A stretch of DNA of 64,000 nucleotides. Source: Taibaiella koreensis (GTDB taxonomy: Bacteria > Bacteroidota > Bacteroidia > Chitinophagales > Chitinophagaceae). The position numbers and the translations under genes are program-made. How positions within the stretch are numbered: position 1 is the stretch's first letter; every line of letters starts with the position of its first letter. The notes beneath the pieces were generated by a model. It saw only the letters and a list, made by a program, of their open reading frames with translations, was not told the origin of the DNA and ran no database searches. The stretch covers positions 372,001-436,000 of the forward strand of contig NZ_QVNU01000002.1 of NCBI RefSeq assembly GCF_003545715.1, read 5' to 3'. Of this stretch, positions 44,717 through 52,899 are shown piece after piece.

Positions 44717-45457
44717 ATGAACACTATGCAATCATACGCACTGGTTACCGGCGGCTCCCGCGGCATCGGCAGGGCCATTTGTATAAAGCTGGCCGCCATG
44801 GGCTACCCAGTTCTCATTAACTATAAAGGAAACCGGGTCGCGGCAGAAGAAACAGCGAGCCTGGTACGGGCAGAGGGCCAGGAGGCAGCGCTGCTCCCAT
44901 TCGATATAAGCAACAAAAAGGAAGTAGAAGCGGTGCTGGGCCAGTGGCAGACCGATAATAAAGATAGCGTAGTAGAAGTGCTGGTCAACAATGCCGGCAT
45001 ACGGCAGGATGCCCTGCTGGCCTTTATGAGCGACGAGCAATGGCATTCGGTGCTGGATACCAGCCTGCAAGGCATGTTTAACGTCACCAAGCAGCTGATG
45101 AACCCTATGCTGATGAACCGCTATGGCCGCATCATCAATGTGGTATCCCTGAGCGGGCTGAAAGGTATGCCGGGCCAGGTCAATTATTCTGCTGCTAAAG
45201 CCGGGATGATCGGCGCCACCAAAGCGCTGGCCCAGGAAGTAGCCAAAAGGAATATCACGGTCAATGCGATTGCTCCGGGCTTCATCAAGACCGACATGAC
45301 CGAGGAGCTGAATGAGAAGGAGCTTACCGGTCTCATTCCCATGAAACGTTTCGGCGAAGCCGAAGAAGTAGCCGAGCTCGCGGGTTTTTTGGCCAGTAAA
45401 CAAGCGGGCTATATTACAGGTCAGGTCATCTCCATTAACGGTGGTCTATACACCTGA
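44717..45457 (+). CDS. fabG: FabG-like 3-oxoacyl-[ACP] reductase (SDR)
   Basis: A classical short-chain dehydrogenase of 246 residues. YALVTGGSRGIGRAICIKLA binds NADPH, VNNAGIRQD follows, the catalytic Ser is in NVVSLSGL, Tyr and Lys in VNYSAAKAG, and the C-terminus is the usual YITGQVISINGGLY. It would reduce 3-ketoacyl-ACP; a specialised lipid or secondary role is possible because no other fab genes are adjacent. ATG 44717 is supported by the promoter box; a second ATG lies three codons later. Confidence 0.85.
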   Translation: MNTMQSYALVTGGSRGIGRAICIKLAAMGYPVLINYKGNRVAAEETASLVRAEGQEAALLPFDISNKKEVEAVLGQWQTDNKDSVVEVLVNNAGIRQDALLAFMSDEQWHSVLDTSLQGMFNVTKQLMNPMLMNRYGRIINVVSLSGLKGMPGQVNYSAAKAGMIGATKALAQEVAKRNITVNAIAPGFIKTDMTEELNEKELTGLIPMKRFGEAEEVAELAGFLASKQAGYITGQVISINGGLYT

Positions 45458-45499
45458 GCAACAACTAGCCATTAACCTTATCAATAAATAAAATGACAT

Positions 45500-45799
45500 A
45501 TGCTGGAAATCCTTGTTTTGATATACCTCTGCAGGAGGGTTAAAGGCATCGTAGCCCCGAAAGGCTACAGCGCAGGCGGCTGGCAGGTGAGGGTCGTACT
45601 CATCTGGTTTGGACTGGAGATCGCCGGCGCCTTCCTTTCCGCAGCTTTTGGCGCCACACTCATTATTGCGGTGCTGAGCGGTTTGCTTTGTGCTATCCTA
45701 GGCGCCATTATCCTGCAGCAGAAAGCCCAGTCGCTGCCTGACCGTAATATCAATGACTGGATGGATAAAATGGGCAAAGACGATCCTGACAGCTATTAA
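45500..45799 (+). CDS. Small membrane protein of unknown function
   Basis: A 99-residue protein with a short N-terminal hydrophobic stretch (MLEILVLIYL) and two adjacent transmembrane segments at about residues 30-70 (VVLIWFGLEIAGAFL and TLIIAVLSGLLCAILGAIIL). The C-terminus is charged and soluble (QSLPDRNINDWMDKMGKDD). I recognise no family. It lies 42 bp after the FabG-like gene and 21 bp before tatD, so it is probably co-transcribed. Confidence 0.7.
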   Translation: MLEILVLIYLCRRVKGIVAPKGYSAGGWQVRVVLIWFGLEIAGAFLSAAFGATLIIAVLSGLLCAILGAIILQQKAQSLPDRNINDWMDKMGKDDPDSY

Positions 45800-45820
45800 A
45801 GCTTTGCAAAGATTATTTAC

Positions 45821-46591
45821 ATGACACCTGTTTTTACAGACACCCATACGCACCTATATGACCGTCGCTTTGACGATGACAGAGCGGCTGCCCTAACCCG
45901 TTGCCTTGAGGCCGGCGTTACCCGGCTTTATCTGCCCAATTGCGACAGTGAAACGATTGCCCCTATGATGGCGATGGTAGCCCAATGGCCTGAGCAATGC
46001 TCTCCCATGATGGGCATTCATCCCTGCTATATCAAGGAAAATTACAAAGAGGAGCTGGCCGTGGCCGAATCCTGGCTTAGCAAAGGTCAATTTGCTGCCG
46101 TGGGCGAAATCGGCCTCGATTACTACTGGGACAAGACTTTTGTTGCCGAGCAGAAGGAGGCCTTCAATACCCAGATGGACTGGGCCCTAAACCTCGATCT
46201 GCCTATTGTGATCCATACCAGGGAATCGATGCGCGACGGCATCGATATGGTAAGGGCCAAACAAAACGGTAAGCTGCGTGGTATTTTCCATTGTTTCGGC
46301 GGCTCGCAGGAAGAGGCCCGCGAGATCATCGACCTGGGCTTTTACCTGGGTATTGGCGGTGTGGCCACTTTTGCGAAAAGTACGCTACCTGAAGTACTGG
46401 CGCAGATCCCCCTGGAGCACATCGTGCTCGAGACCGATGCCCCTTACCTGGCGCCGGTACCTTACCGGGGCAAACGGAATGAAAGTGCCTACATCCCGTT
46501 GATTGGCACAAAAATTGCAGCAATAAAAAACTGTAGCGTGGAAACAGTCGCTGCGGTAACGACAGAGAACGCCAGGCGTATCTTTGGATAA
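45821..46591 (+). CDS. tatD: TatD-family metal-dependent hydrolase
   Basis: A 256-residue TIM-barrel metallohydrolase with DNase activity in characterised members. Metal ligands are visible in order: FTDTHTHLYD (two His), GEIGLDYYWD (Glu), IVIHTRES (His), FHCFGGSQ (His) and LETDAPYLAP (Asp). Length is standard. bcp starts 22 bp downstream, suggesting a shared transcript. Confidence 0.92.
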   Translation: MTPVFTDTHTHLYDRRFDDDRAAALTRCLEAGVTRLYLPNCDSETIAPMMAMVAQWPEQCSPMMGIHPCYIKENYKEELAVAESWLSKGQFAAVGEIGLDYYWDKTFVAEQKEAFNTQMDWALNLDLPIVIHTRESMRDGIDMVRAKQNGKLRGIFHCFGGSQEEAREIIDLGFYLGIGGVATFAKSTLPEVLAQIPLEHIVLETDAPYLAPVPYRGKRNESAYIPLIGTKIAAIKNCSVETVAAVTTENARRIFG

Positions 46592-46613
46592 ATCCGTAAT
46601 TTGTAGAACAAGT

Positions 46614-47078
46614 ATGAGCACAACAATAAAGGAAGGCAGCAAGGCGCCCGATTTTAAAGCGAAGGACCAGAACGGCAATGCCGTTTCCCTAAAGGATTTT
46701 AAAGGAAAAAAGCTGGCCCTGTTCTTCTACCCGAAAGACAATACGCCTACCTGCACTACTGAAGTATGTAACCTGAGAGACAACTATACCTTGTTGCAAA
46801 AGGCTGGGATCAGCGTGGTGGGGGTGAGCATCGATACGGAAAAGAGCCATAAGAAGTTTGAGCAGAAATTTGACCTGCCTTTCGTTTTGCTGGCCGATCC
46901 GGAGCGGGAGATCGTGGAGGCCTACGGTGTGTGGGGACTCAAGAAGTTCATGGGCCGCGAGTTTATGGGTACCCATCGCGTTACGTTCCTGATCAATGGT
47001 AAAGGCATGATCGAGCACATTATCGATACGGTGAAAAGTAAGGAACATACGACGCAGATATTGGAACGCTGGAAATAA
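46614..47078 (+). CDS. bcp: Thioredoxin-dependent thiol peroxidase (Bcp)
   Basis: An atypical two-Cys peroxiredoxin of 154 residues. ALFFYPKDNTPTCTTEVCNLRD contains the peroxidatic Cys (in PTCTT) and, five residues later, the resolving Cys. FVLLADPEREIVEAYGVW follows as in the Bcp/PrxQ family. It detoxifies hydroperoxides using thioredoxin. ATG 46614 (MSTTIKEGSKAPDF) is the conserved start; the longer frame overlaps tatD. Confidence 0.93.
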   Translation: MSTTIKEGSKAPDFKAKDQNGNAVSLKDFKGKKLALFFYPKDNTPTCTTEVCNLRDNYTLLQKAGISVVGVSIDTEKSHKKFEQKFDLPFVLLADPEREIVEAYGVWGLKKFMGREFMGTHRVTFLINGKGMIEHIIDTVKSKEHTTQILERWK

Positions 47079-47158
47079 TACCGGGGCTGTAAACCCGGAG
47101 CCGGTAAAATAGTCCAACAGAGACAGCCCGGGTTGAAGCGCGGGCCTTTCTACCATTG

Positions 47159-47166
47159 TATCTTTG
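47159..47166 (+). promoter_or_regulatory. Candidate -7 promoter box (TATCTTTG) for the DUF4197 gene
   Basis: Exact TAnnTTTG match 25 bp before ATG 47192, consistent with translation starting there rather than at an earlier in-frame codon at 47156. The gap before it (47079-47158) contains a GC-rich imperfect hairpin. Confidence 0.5.
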
Positions 47167-47191
47167 TTTAAGCTATAAAAAACAATCCAAA

Positions 47192-47965
47192 ATGAAAAAG
47201 CTGATCGCCCCCTTTTGTCTTACCGCCCTGTTGGGCGTGACCATACCGGCAGCTCAGGCACAAAGCCTCGGAGACATTCTCAATGCTGTAAAAGGCAGCA
47301 ACAGCCAGCAAAATAAGAATACGACCAATAGTAACGGGAGTAATAGCACTCTGGGTAGCGGCTTAAGTAATACCGATATTGCCAGCGGCCTTAAAGAGGC
47401 GCTGAAAATAGGGGCTCAGAACGCAGGCTCCCGCCTCTCGGCGACGGACGGCTTTTTCAAGAATGCCGTGATCAAGATCTTGCTGCCTAAAGAAGCCCAG
47501 CAGGTGGAAAAAACCCTTCGCTCGATCGGTATGGGATCGTTGGTAGATAAGGCGATCCTTTCGATGAACCGCGCCGCAGAAGACGCTGCTAAGCAAGCCG
47601 CGCCTATATTTATCAATGCGATCACCTCCATTACCATACAGGATGGTCTCAATATCCTGAGAGGAGGCAATAATGCCGCGACCAATTACCTGAAGACCAA
47701 AACCACCTCGTCGCTTACTGCTGCATTTACACCTGTGATCCAGAAGTCGTTGAATAAAGTAGGCGCGCCGGATATCTGGAAGACCGTTTTCTCTACTTAC
47801 AATCGTGTAGCACCCACCAAAGTAAATCCCGACCTGACCGGCTATGTGACCGAGCGCGCGATGAACGGGCTTTTTGTTACAATCGGCGACGAAGAAGCCA
47901 AGATCCGTACCAATCCTGCGTCGCAGGTAACCGGGCTACTCCAGAAAGTATTCGGGAACCATTAA
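47192..47965 (+). CDS. DUF4197 exported protein
   Basis: A 257-residue protein with a signal peptide (MKKLIAPFCLTALLGVTIPAAQAQ) then an Asn/Ser-rich linker (SNSQQNKNTTNSNGSN). The rest matches DUF4197: IASGLKEALKIGAQNA, ILLPKEAQQVEKTLRSIGMGS, ITIQDGLNILRGGNNAATNYL and ERAMNGLFVTIGDEEAKIRTNP. The domain is helical and periplasmic; its function is unknown. It is transcribed alone, between a promoter box and a strong terminator. Confidence 0.87.
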   Translation: MKKLIAPFCLTALLGVTIPAAQAQSLGDILNAVKGSNSQQNKNTTNSNGSNSTLGSGLSNTDIASGLKEALKIGAQNAGSRLSATDGFFKNAVIKILLPKEAQQVEKTLRSIGMGSLVDKAILSMNRAAEDAAKQAAPIFINAITSITIQDGLNILRGGNNAATNYLKTKTTSSLTAAFTPVIQKSLNKVGAPDIWKTVFSTYNRVAPTKVNPDLTGYVTERAMNGLFVTIGDEEAKIRTNPASQVTGLLQKVFGNH

Positions 47966-47978
47966 TATATTTTTTCAG

Positions 47979-48009
47979 AAAAACCTGCCCGATGCGGCAG
48001 GTTTTTTTA
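47979..48009 (+). terminator. Intrinsic terminator of the DUF4197 gene
   Basis: A 9-bp stem (AAACCTGCC with GGCAGGTTT) and a 6-base loop followed by a run of T, 14 bp after the stop codon. Confidence 0.88.
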
Positions 48010-48013
48010 TACT

Positions 48014-48038
48014 ATCTGGCTATCCCGGATAGCCATTT
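48014..48038 (+). repeat. Short palindromic remnant of the inverted-repeat element
   Basis: Perfect 9-bp arms TGGCTATCC and GGATAGCCA flank one base. The flank ATCTGGCTATC is identical to the inverted outer end of element B (52787-52797), so this looks like two element ends joined with the interior lost. It lies just before the HD-hydrolase gene. Confidence 0.5.
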
Positions 48039-48047
48039 TATACCATT

Positions 48048-48671
48048 ATGGAACCACTGCAGTGTTTATTTATGGAGCTTACGGCGCATAGCGCCCGATA
48101 CGGGGACCTGGGCGGACAATTGTGGCAGGAAATTGCTGCTGGCTATACCTTACCTGGCCGGCACTATCACAACCTGGATCATCTGCAAAACCTGATCGGC
48201 GAACTGGAACCCTGCAAGCCCCTGATTGACGACTACGATGTTCTGTTATATGCCGTTTTCTACCACGATCTTATCTACGCCGCACAGCGGCAGGACAACG
48301 AAGAGCAAAGCGCGGAGCTGGCGGGAAACCGGCTCAACGCGCTGGGATTGGATCCGGAGCGGATTGAACGTTGCCGCCAGCATATCCTGGCTACCAAAAC
48401 CCATCGCGCCGGCGCCGACCCGGATACCTTGCTGCTTGCCGATGCCGACCTTTCCATCCTGGGAGCGGAGGAGGATCGGTACGACAGCTACTGCCGGCAG
48501 ATCCGGCAGGAATATATCGTATATCCAGACGTGCTTTATATTCCGGGGCGAACTAAGGTCCTGCAACATTTCCTCAGCATGTCGCATATCTATAAGACAC
48601 CCCACTTCCATACTTTATATGAGCAGCAGGCAAGGCTGAACCTGCAGCGGGAGCTGGCCTCCCTGCAATAG
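48048..48671 (+). CDS. HD-domain metal-dependent phosphohydrolase-like protein
   Basis: A 207-residue soluble protein of a widespread predicted hydrolase group. The HD-type metal ligands are RHYHNLDHL near residue 38 and FYHDLIY near residue 69, with DADLSILG further on. The substrate is unknown; HD enzymes cleave phosphomonoesters or nucleotides. No signal peptide is seen. The following 40 bp lead into the purN promoter. Confidence 0.82.
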   Translation: MEPLQCLFMELTAHSARYGDLGGQLWQEIAAGYTLPGRHYHNLDHLQNLIGELEPCKPLIDDYDVLLYAVFYHDLIYAAQRQDNEEQSAELAGNRLNALGLDPERIERCRQHILATKTHRAGADPDTLLLADADLSILGAEEDRYDSYCRQIRQEYIVYPDVLYIPGRTKVLQHFLSMSHIYKTPHFHTLYEQQARLNLQRELASLQ

Positions 48672-48708
48672 CCCGGTCTGCGGGATGCGGCAGCAGCCCC
48701 TTTTATCC

Positions 48709-48738
48709 TTGACGTCGCCCGATAAAATAATACCTTTG
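48709..48738 (+). promoter_or_regulatory. Two-part Bacteroidota promoter for purN
   Basis: A -33 TTG (48709-48711) and an exact -7 box TACCTTTG (48731-48738) are separated by 19 bp, the expected spacing. The start codon at 48779 gives a leader of about 35 nucleotides. This is one of the two best promoters in the window. Confidence 0.7.
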
Positions 48739-48778
48739 CCCCAAAATCGCGGGCGCATGGCCCCACTGTCTACCGATT

Positions 48779-49348
48779 ATGCATCAGCTTGTTGTTTTCG
48801 CTTCCGGAAAAGGATCCAATGTTCAGGCCATCCTAGACTATTTCCAGTCTTCGGGTAAGGCGCAAATCGCCCTTATCGTCTGCAACAATCCTGCCGGTGG
48901 TGTATTGGATATCGCGGCAGCGCACCAGATCCCGGTACAGCTGATCGATAGAAGTAGTGTGAAGGAAGCCGCTTTTGTAGAAATGCTCCGGAGCCATTCA
49001 CCTTCACTGCTGGTGCTGGCGGGTTTCTTATGGAAGGTGCCCGACAGTGTGGTTCAGGCATTTCCCGCCCGTATTATCAATATTCATCCGGCACTTTTAC
49101 CCAAGTATGGTGGCAAAGGGATGTACGGGCAGCATGTCCATCAGGCAGTGATTGCCGCCGGCGAAAAGGAATCGGGCATTACGATCCATTATGTCAACGA
49201 GCATTACGACGAGGGCGGCGCCATATTGCAGGCCCGCTGTGCGTTATTGCCCGAAGACACCCACGAAGGCCTGGCCGGCCGGGTACATAAGCTGGAGCAC
49301 TATTTCTTCCCCCGCACTATAGAATTCCTGCTGGATAATCTTTCCTGA
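48779..49348 (+). CDS. purN: Phosphoribosylglycinamide formyltransferase
   Basis: A 189-residue enzyme of purine synthesis that transfers formyl from 10-formyl-THF to GAR. It begins LVVFASGKGSNVQAIL and contains the catalytic Asn and His in INIHPALLPKYGGKGMYG, and the Asp in NEHYDEGGAI. Length is typical of the Bacteroidota form. It is not in a pur operon here. ccmE follows after 160 bp, with its own promoter box. Confidence 0.93.
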   Translation: MHQLVVFASGKGSNVQAILDYFQSSGKAQIALIVCNNPAGGVLDIAAAHQIPVQLIDRSSVKEAAFVEMLRSHSPSLLVLAGFLWKVPDSVVQAFPARIINIHPALLPKYGGKGMYGQHVHQAVIAAGEKESGITIHYVNEHYDEGGAILQARCALLPEDTHEGLAGRVHKLEHYFFPRTIEFLLDNLS

Positions 49349-49477
49349 TTGCAGTTATAAATCAAGAAACTTAAATGCATGTTTTGCAAGCTGATAAGGC
49401 TATAATGAAAGCTGATAGCCCGGCTGTATTAACGTGTGCATAGGGAAATTGCCGCCTTTTTCGATTTAATTAAGCCT

Positions 49478-49485
49478 TAACTTTG
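49478..49485 (+). promoter_or_regulatory. Candidate -7 promoter box (TAACTTTG) for ccmE
   Basis: Exact TAnnTTTG match 23 bp before the GTG start at 49509. No -33 TTTG at the expected spacing, only a T-run. Confidence 0.5.
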
Positions 49486-49508
49486 CGCTCGAATCAAAAA
49501 GCACTCCT

Positions 49509-49916
49509 GTGAAGAAAGCCAGTATACTCATCCTCGTATTGATTGCTGCTACCATAGGTATCCTGGTAGCTTCTTTCGGCAAGTTCAGTACCTATGAAAC
49601 ATTTGCTTCCGCTTCCGAAAAGCCGGGCAATACCTATCATGTGGTGGGTTACCTGGATAAGGATCAGGCACAGCAGTACGATCCGAAAAAGGATCCCAAC
49701 AATTTTGTTTTCTTTGCCAAGGATAAAAAGGGTGCCACGCATAAAGTGATCTTCAACGGCTCCCGCCCGCAGGATTTTGAAAAATCGGAGCAGCTGGTCA
49801 TGACCGGCTTCATGAAGGATGGCAATTTTCACTGCAGTAAGATACAGATGAAGTGCCCGTCGAAGTACGAGAACGATCAGATCGCGGTCGCGAAGCAGCC
49901 GGTTGCCGAATCTTAA
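49509..49916 (+). CDS. ccmE: Cytochrome c maturation haem chaperone, CXXXY type
   Basis: A 135-residue protein with an N-terminal membrane anchor (ILILVLIAATIGILVASF) and an OB-fold domain (TYHVVGYLDKDQA, then VIFNGSRPQDF and LVMTGFMKDGNFHC). CcmE normally binds haem through a His in an HxxxY motif; here the corresponding segment is MKCPSKYE with C116 and Y120, the CXXXY form known from System I* maturation. The start is GTG 49509. A terminator separates it from ccmF. ccmA, B and C are not in the window. Confidence 0.85.
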   Translation: MKKASILILVLIAATIGILVASFGKFSTYETFASASEKPGNTYHVVGYLDKDQAQQYDPKKDPNNFVFFAKDKKGATHKVIFNGSRPQDFEKSEQLVMTGFMKDGNFHCSKIQMKCPSKYENDQIAVAKQPVAES

Positions 49917-49926
49917 TTTATTTTCC

Positions 49927-49951
49927 CGGCGTGCCTAGGCACGCCGTTTTT
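49927..49951 (+). terminator. Intrinsic terminator between ccmE and ccmF
   Basis: An inverted repeat CGGCGTGCC/GGCACGCCG (49927-49946) followed by TTTTT, 10 bp after the ccmE stop. The very short loop makes it palindromic. It suggests ccmF needs its own promoter or depends on read-through. Confidence 0.75.
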
Positions 49952-49977
49952 CTTACCATCGTTACAATTTTTTACTC

Positions 49978-52428
49978 TTGGATCAGCAATTTATCGGTGA
50001 ACATTTGTTACCCGGCCAGCTAGGGCACCTTTTTGTCATTACCGCCTTTGTTGCCTCGCTTTTTTCCGCTTTCTCCTATATGCTCGCCGCGCGCAGGGAA
50101 GGGCTCCCTGAGGAAGCCGCCTGGAAAAATATGGCCCGCTGGGGTTTTATCATCCAGGCTATATCTGTTGCCGGTATTTTCATTTCCCTGTATTATATTA
50201 TTTCCAATCACCTTTTTGAGTACCATTATGCCTGGAAACATTCTTCTCGCGGGTTGCAGGTAAAATACCTGCTGGCTTGCTTCTGGGAAGGATCGGAAGG
50301 CAGCTTCCTGCTATGGCTTATCTGGCATGCCGTGCTGGGCCTCATCCTGCTACGCACCGGGAAACAGTGGGAGAGCAGGGTAATGACCGTGGTATGCCTG
50401 GTGCAAGCTGTGCTGTGTACCATGCTTATCGGCATTCACTTCGGCGCCGACATCAAGATCGGCAGCACACCGTTCAGCCTGCTGCGCCACGAAATGAGCC
50501 AGGCGCCCATCTTTTCACAACCCAATTACCTCGAATTCGTTAAAGACGGCAACGGGTTGAACGTAACGCTTCAAAACTACTGGATGGTAATCCACCCGCC
50601 GGTATTGTTTCTCGGTTTTGCCCTCACGCTCATTCCTTTTGCCTATGCCATAGCTGCGATGTGGAAAGGCGAATACAAAACCTGGGTAAAACCGGCGTTG
50701 CGCTGGACCCTCATCGGCGGCGGCGTGCTGGGCACCGGTATTATGATGGGCGGCGCGTGGGCCTATGAGTCGCTTAACTTCGGCGGTTACTGGGCCTGGG
50801 ACCCCGTAGAGAATGCTTCGCTGGTACCATGGCTTACCCTCATTGCCGGCCTGCATACCCTGGTGATCTACAAAAGCACCGGCCGCTCGCTCAAGACCAC
50901 CCTCATCTTCTTTATTCTTACATTCCTGCTCATCTGGTACTCCACCTTCCTTACCCGCACGGGTATTCTCGGCGATACATCTGTTCACTCCTTCACCGGC
51001 GAAGGCAAGGCGCTGTACTGGCATCTCATCATTGCCATGGCGATCTACCTGGCCTTAAGCTTGTATTTCACGATCCGTTCCTGGAAGAAAATGCCACGGC
51101 TGGCCGGCGAAGAAGAAGTGGATACCCGCGAGTTCTGGATGCTGATCGGGTCCATAGCCCTGCTGTTGTCCTGCCTGCAGATCATAGCCGCTACCTCGTT
51201 GCCGGTATGGGCGCCGCTGTACAAAAAGATAACCGGTACCGATATCGCGCCGCCCATTAACCCGGTTGAATACTACAATGGCATCCAGGTATGGGCCGCA
51301 GTTATCGTCGCTTTGCTTACCGGCGCCATACAGTTCCTGAAGTATAAAAAGACCGGTATGGCCGCCGCCTGGAAGCGATTGGGACTCACGGCGCTCATCA
51401 GCCTGGTATTGGCGGCGCTGCTGGTATGGGGCCAGGAGATCAGGCACCTGCAATACATGGTGTTCGCCTTCTCTATTTGTTATGCGCTTACCGGCAACCT
51501 GCTCTATCTGTTCACCACGCAAAAGCTCAAGCTGCTCAAAGCCGGCGGCTCCATTACCCATATTGGCTTCGGACTGATGCTGCTGGGCATACTGCTATCC
51601 GGCTATAAGAAAAAGATCATCTCCCTCGACCGCACCAGCGCGATGCAGAACTGGGATTTCGGCAAAAAGACTTTTGAAGAAAATGTGAAAGAAAGCCGGG
51701 AAAATGTGCTCATCTTCCGCAATACCTCAGTGCCCATGGGCAAGTACATGGTTACTTACCTGGGTGATTCACTGGTTCAGAATGATCCGCCGCTTACCTA
51801 TTATAAAGTGCGCTACGACCGTATGGATCCGCGCACCGGTAAGATCGTCGAGAGTTTTATACTTCATCCCGAAGCCTACGTTAACCCCAAAGGCCAGGAT
51901 GGCATCAGCGCCAACCCGGATGCCAAAGGATACTGGTCGCATGATGTGTTCACTTATATCACATCGCTGAGCAAGCCGCAATCAGAGTCGGATACCAGCG
52001 TCTATCGACCATTCAAAATGCACAAGGGCGATAGTGTTTTCCTGGCCAATAGCTATCTCGTATACGAAGGTCTGGACAATAAGGTTAGTCGCAGCTATGA
52101 AAAGCAGAACGGGGATATTGCGGTGCAAGCTGTGGTTACCGCATACGGTACTACAGGCAGGATCGGCGCGGTATCACCGCTATATGTGATCAGGGGCAAC
52201 GAAGCCACTTCCATTGAAGATACCATGCGGGATATCGGCGTCAATATCCGTATCAACAGAATATTACCGGAAGAAAATGCAGTGGAAATGGGTATTCGTC
52301 AACGGGCGCAGCAAGACGACTGGATCGTGATGAAAGCGATTGAATTTCCTTATATCCGGGTGCTGTGGGGTGGGATTGTTGTTATGGTCATCGGTTTCTT
52401 TGTGAGTTGGTGGGCCAGGAGGAAATAA
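49978..52428 (+). CDS. ccmF: Haem lyase CcmF (cytochrome c maturation)
   Basis: An 816-residue membrane protein with about 12-14 helices that ligates haem to apocytochrome c. IGEHLLPGQLGHLFVI opens the family; the WWD haem-handling domain reads NFGGYWAWDPVENASLVPWL near residue 270, flanked by conserved His-containing loops (WMVIHPPVLFLG). A long periplasmic domain (about 540-790) precedes the last helix. The start is TTG 49978; no ATG precedes the conserved IGEHLLPG segment. Its neighbour CcmE is of the CXXXY type. An inverted-repeat element begins just after the stop. Confidence 0.9.
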   Translation: MDQQFIGEHLLPGQLGHLFVITAFVASLFSAFSYMLAARREGLPEEAAWKNMARWGFIIQAISVAGIFISLYYIISNHLFEYHYAWKHSSRGLQVKYLLACFWEGSEGSFLLWLIWHAVLGLILLRTGKQWESRVMTVVCLVQAVLCTMLIGIHFGADIKIGSTPFSLLRHEMSQAPIFSQPNYLEFVKDGNGLNVTLQNYWMVIHPPVLFLGFALTLIPFAYAIAAMWKGEYKTWVKPALRWTLIGGGVLGTGIMMGGAWAYESLNFGGYWAWDPVENASLVPWLTLIAGLHTLVIYKSTGRSLKTTLIFFILTFLLIWYSTFLTRTGILGDTSVHSFTGEGKALYWHLIIAMAIYLALSLYFTIRSWKKMPRLAGEEEVDTREFWMLIGSIALLLSCLQIIAATSLPVWAPLYKKITGTDIAPPINPVEYYNGIQVWAAVIVALLTGAIQFLKYKKTGMAAAWKRLGLTALISLVLAALLVWGQEIRHLQYMVFAFSICYALTGNLLYLFTTQKLKLLKAGGSITHIGFGLMLLGILLSGYKKKIISLDRTSAMQNWDFGKKTFEENVKESRENVLIFRNTSVPMGKYMVTYLGDSLVQNDPPLTYYKVRYDRMDPRTGKIVESFILHPEAYVNPKGQDGISANPDAKGYWSHDVFTYITSLSKPQSESDTSVYRPFKMHKGDSVFLANSYLVYEGLDNKVSRSYEKQNGDIAVQAVVTAYGTTGRIGAVSPLYVIRGNEATSIEDTMRDIGVNIRINRILPEENAVEMGIRQRAQQDDWIVMKAIEFPYIRVLWGGIVVMVIGFFVSWWARRK

Positions 52429-52432
52429 AAAA

Positions 52433-52797
52433 AGTTGGCAATTCGGATAAAGGAAACAAAGTTTTGCACGTCTATAAATACCAGCTGGCATGCTTTGATT
52501 TACCCATCTTTTATTGGGTGTCAATATTTGTTTCTTTTTTATTCGCATCTATGTTCATTGCTTGTTATGGCGCTCATGAGAAAAGTTGCTCCGCCAAAAA
52601 AGAAACAAAAAAGGCCACAAAAAAACAATGCTCCGCTGTTTTTTTGTGGCCAGCGCACCCGGGCTTAAAAACAGATAGCAACTTTAATGCAGCATTGCCG
52701 GGCATAGGGTCATAGATCTACGTTTTAATAATTAACCCAAAGGATCATTTCTTTATTGTTCCTATTTTAGCTGGTTTCCTATATCCGATAGCCAGAT
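52433..52797 (+). repeat. Intergenic element B with terminal inverted repeats (365 bp)
   Basis: The 471-bp gene-free stretch after ccmF holds a larger relative of element A. The left end reads AGTTGGCAATTCGG then ATAAAGGAAACA, matching 21 of 26 positions of the family arm. The right end, 52773-52797, is GGTTTCCTATATCC then GATAGCCAGAT. The interior is AT-rich, shows no convincing gene, and carries a strong hairpin (52613-52651). It begins 5 bp after the ccmF stop. After it come only a terminator and a promoter. Confidence 0.65.
52613..52651. repeat. 15-bp perfect inverted repeat inside element B
   Basis: Arm GGCCACAAAAAAACA and its exact complement flank a 9-base loop (ATGCTCCGC). The seven-A and seven-T runs face each other in the stem. 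As RNA it would form a long hairpin. A Lys-codon-rich tract precedes it (52599-52612), but reading frames across it are not gene-like. Confidence 0.75.
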
Positions 52798-52822
52798 AAA
52801 AAACAGGATAAATTTTAGTGAC

Positions 52823-52864
52823 AAAAGAGAAGTCAAGTTTTTCGAAACTTGACTTCTCTTTTTG
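52823..52864 (+). terminator. Strong intrinsic terminator with TTCG tetraloop
   Basis: An 18-bp perfect stem (52823-52840 with 52845-52862) closed by TTCG, ending in TTTTT. It blocks transcription from the ccmF region and adjoins the next promoter: its last T residues are the -33 box of that promoter. Confidence 0.88.
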
Positions 52865-52892
52865 CCGGATCAAAAATAGCGTTATACTTTTG
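52861..52892 (+). promoter_or_regulatory. Two-part Bacteroidota promoter for the amidohydrolase gene
   Basis: -33 TTTG (52861-52864) and -7 TACTTTTG (52885-52892), both exact, 20 bp apart. ATG 52900 lies 7 bp beyond the -7 box, so the transcript would be nearly leaderless. Best promoter match in the window. Confidence 0.72.
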
Positions 52893-52899
52893 AGCTTCT

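Noticed and set aside
47083-47150. GC-rich imperfect hairpins after bcp as a terminator or small RNA
   Set aside because: The stems are short and interrupted and no clean T-tract follows, so I could not assign a type.
52365-52715. Possible small membrane-protein gene overlapping the end of ccmF
   Set aside because: It starts in the wrong frame inside ccmF, runs through the inverted-repeat element and hairpin, and has no start signal or conserved motif.
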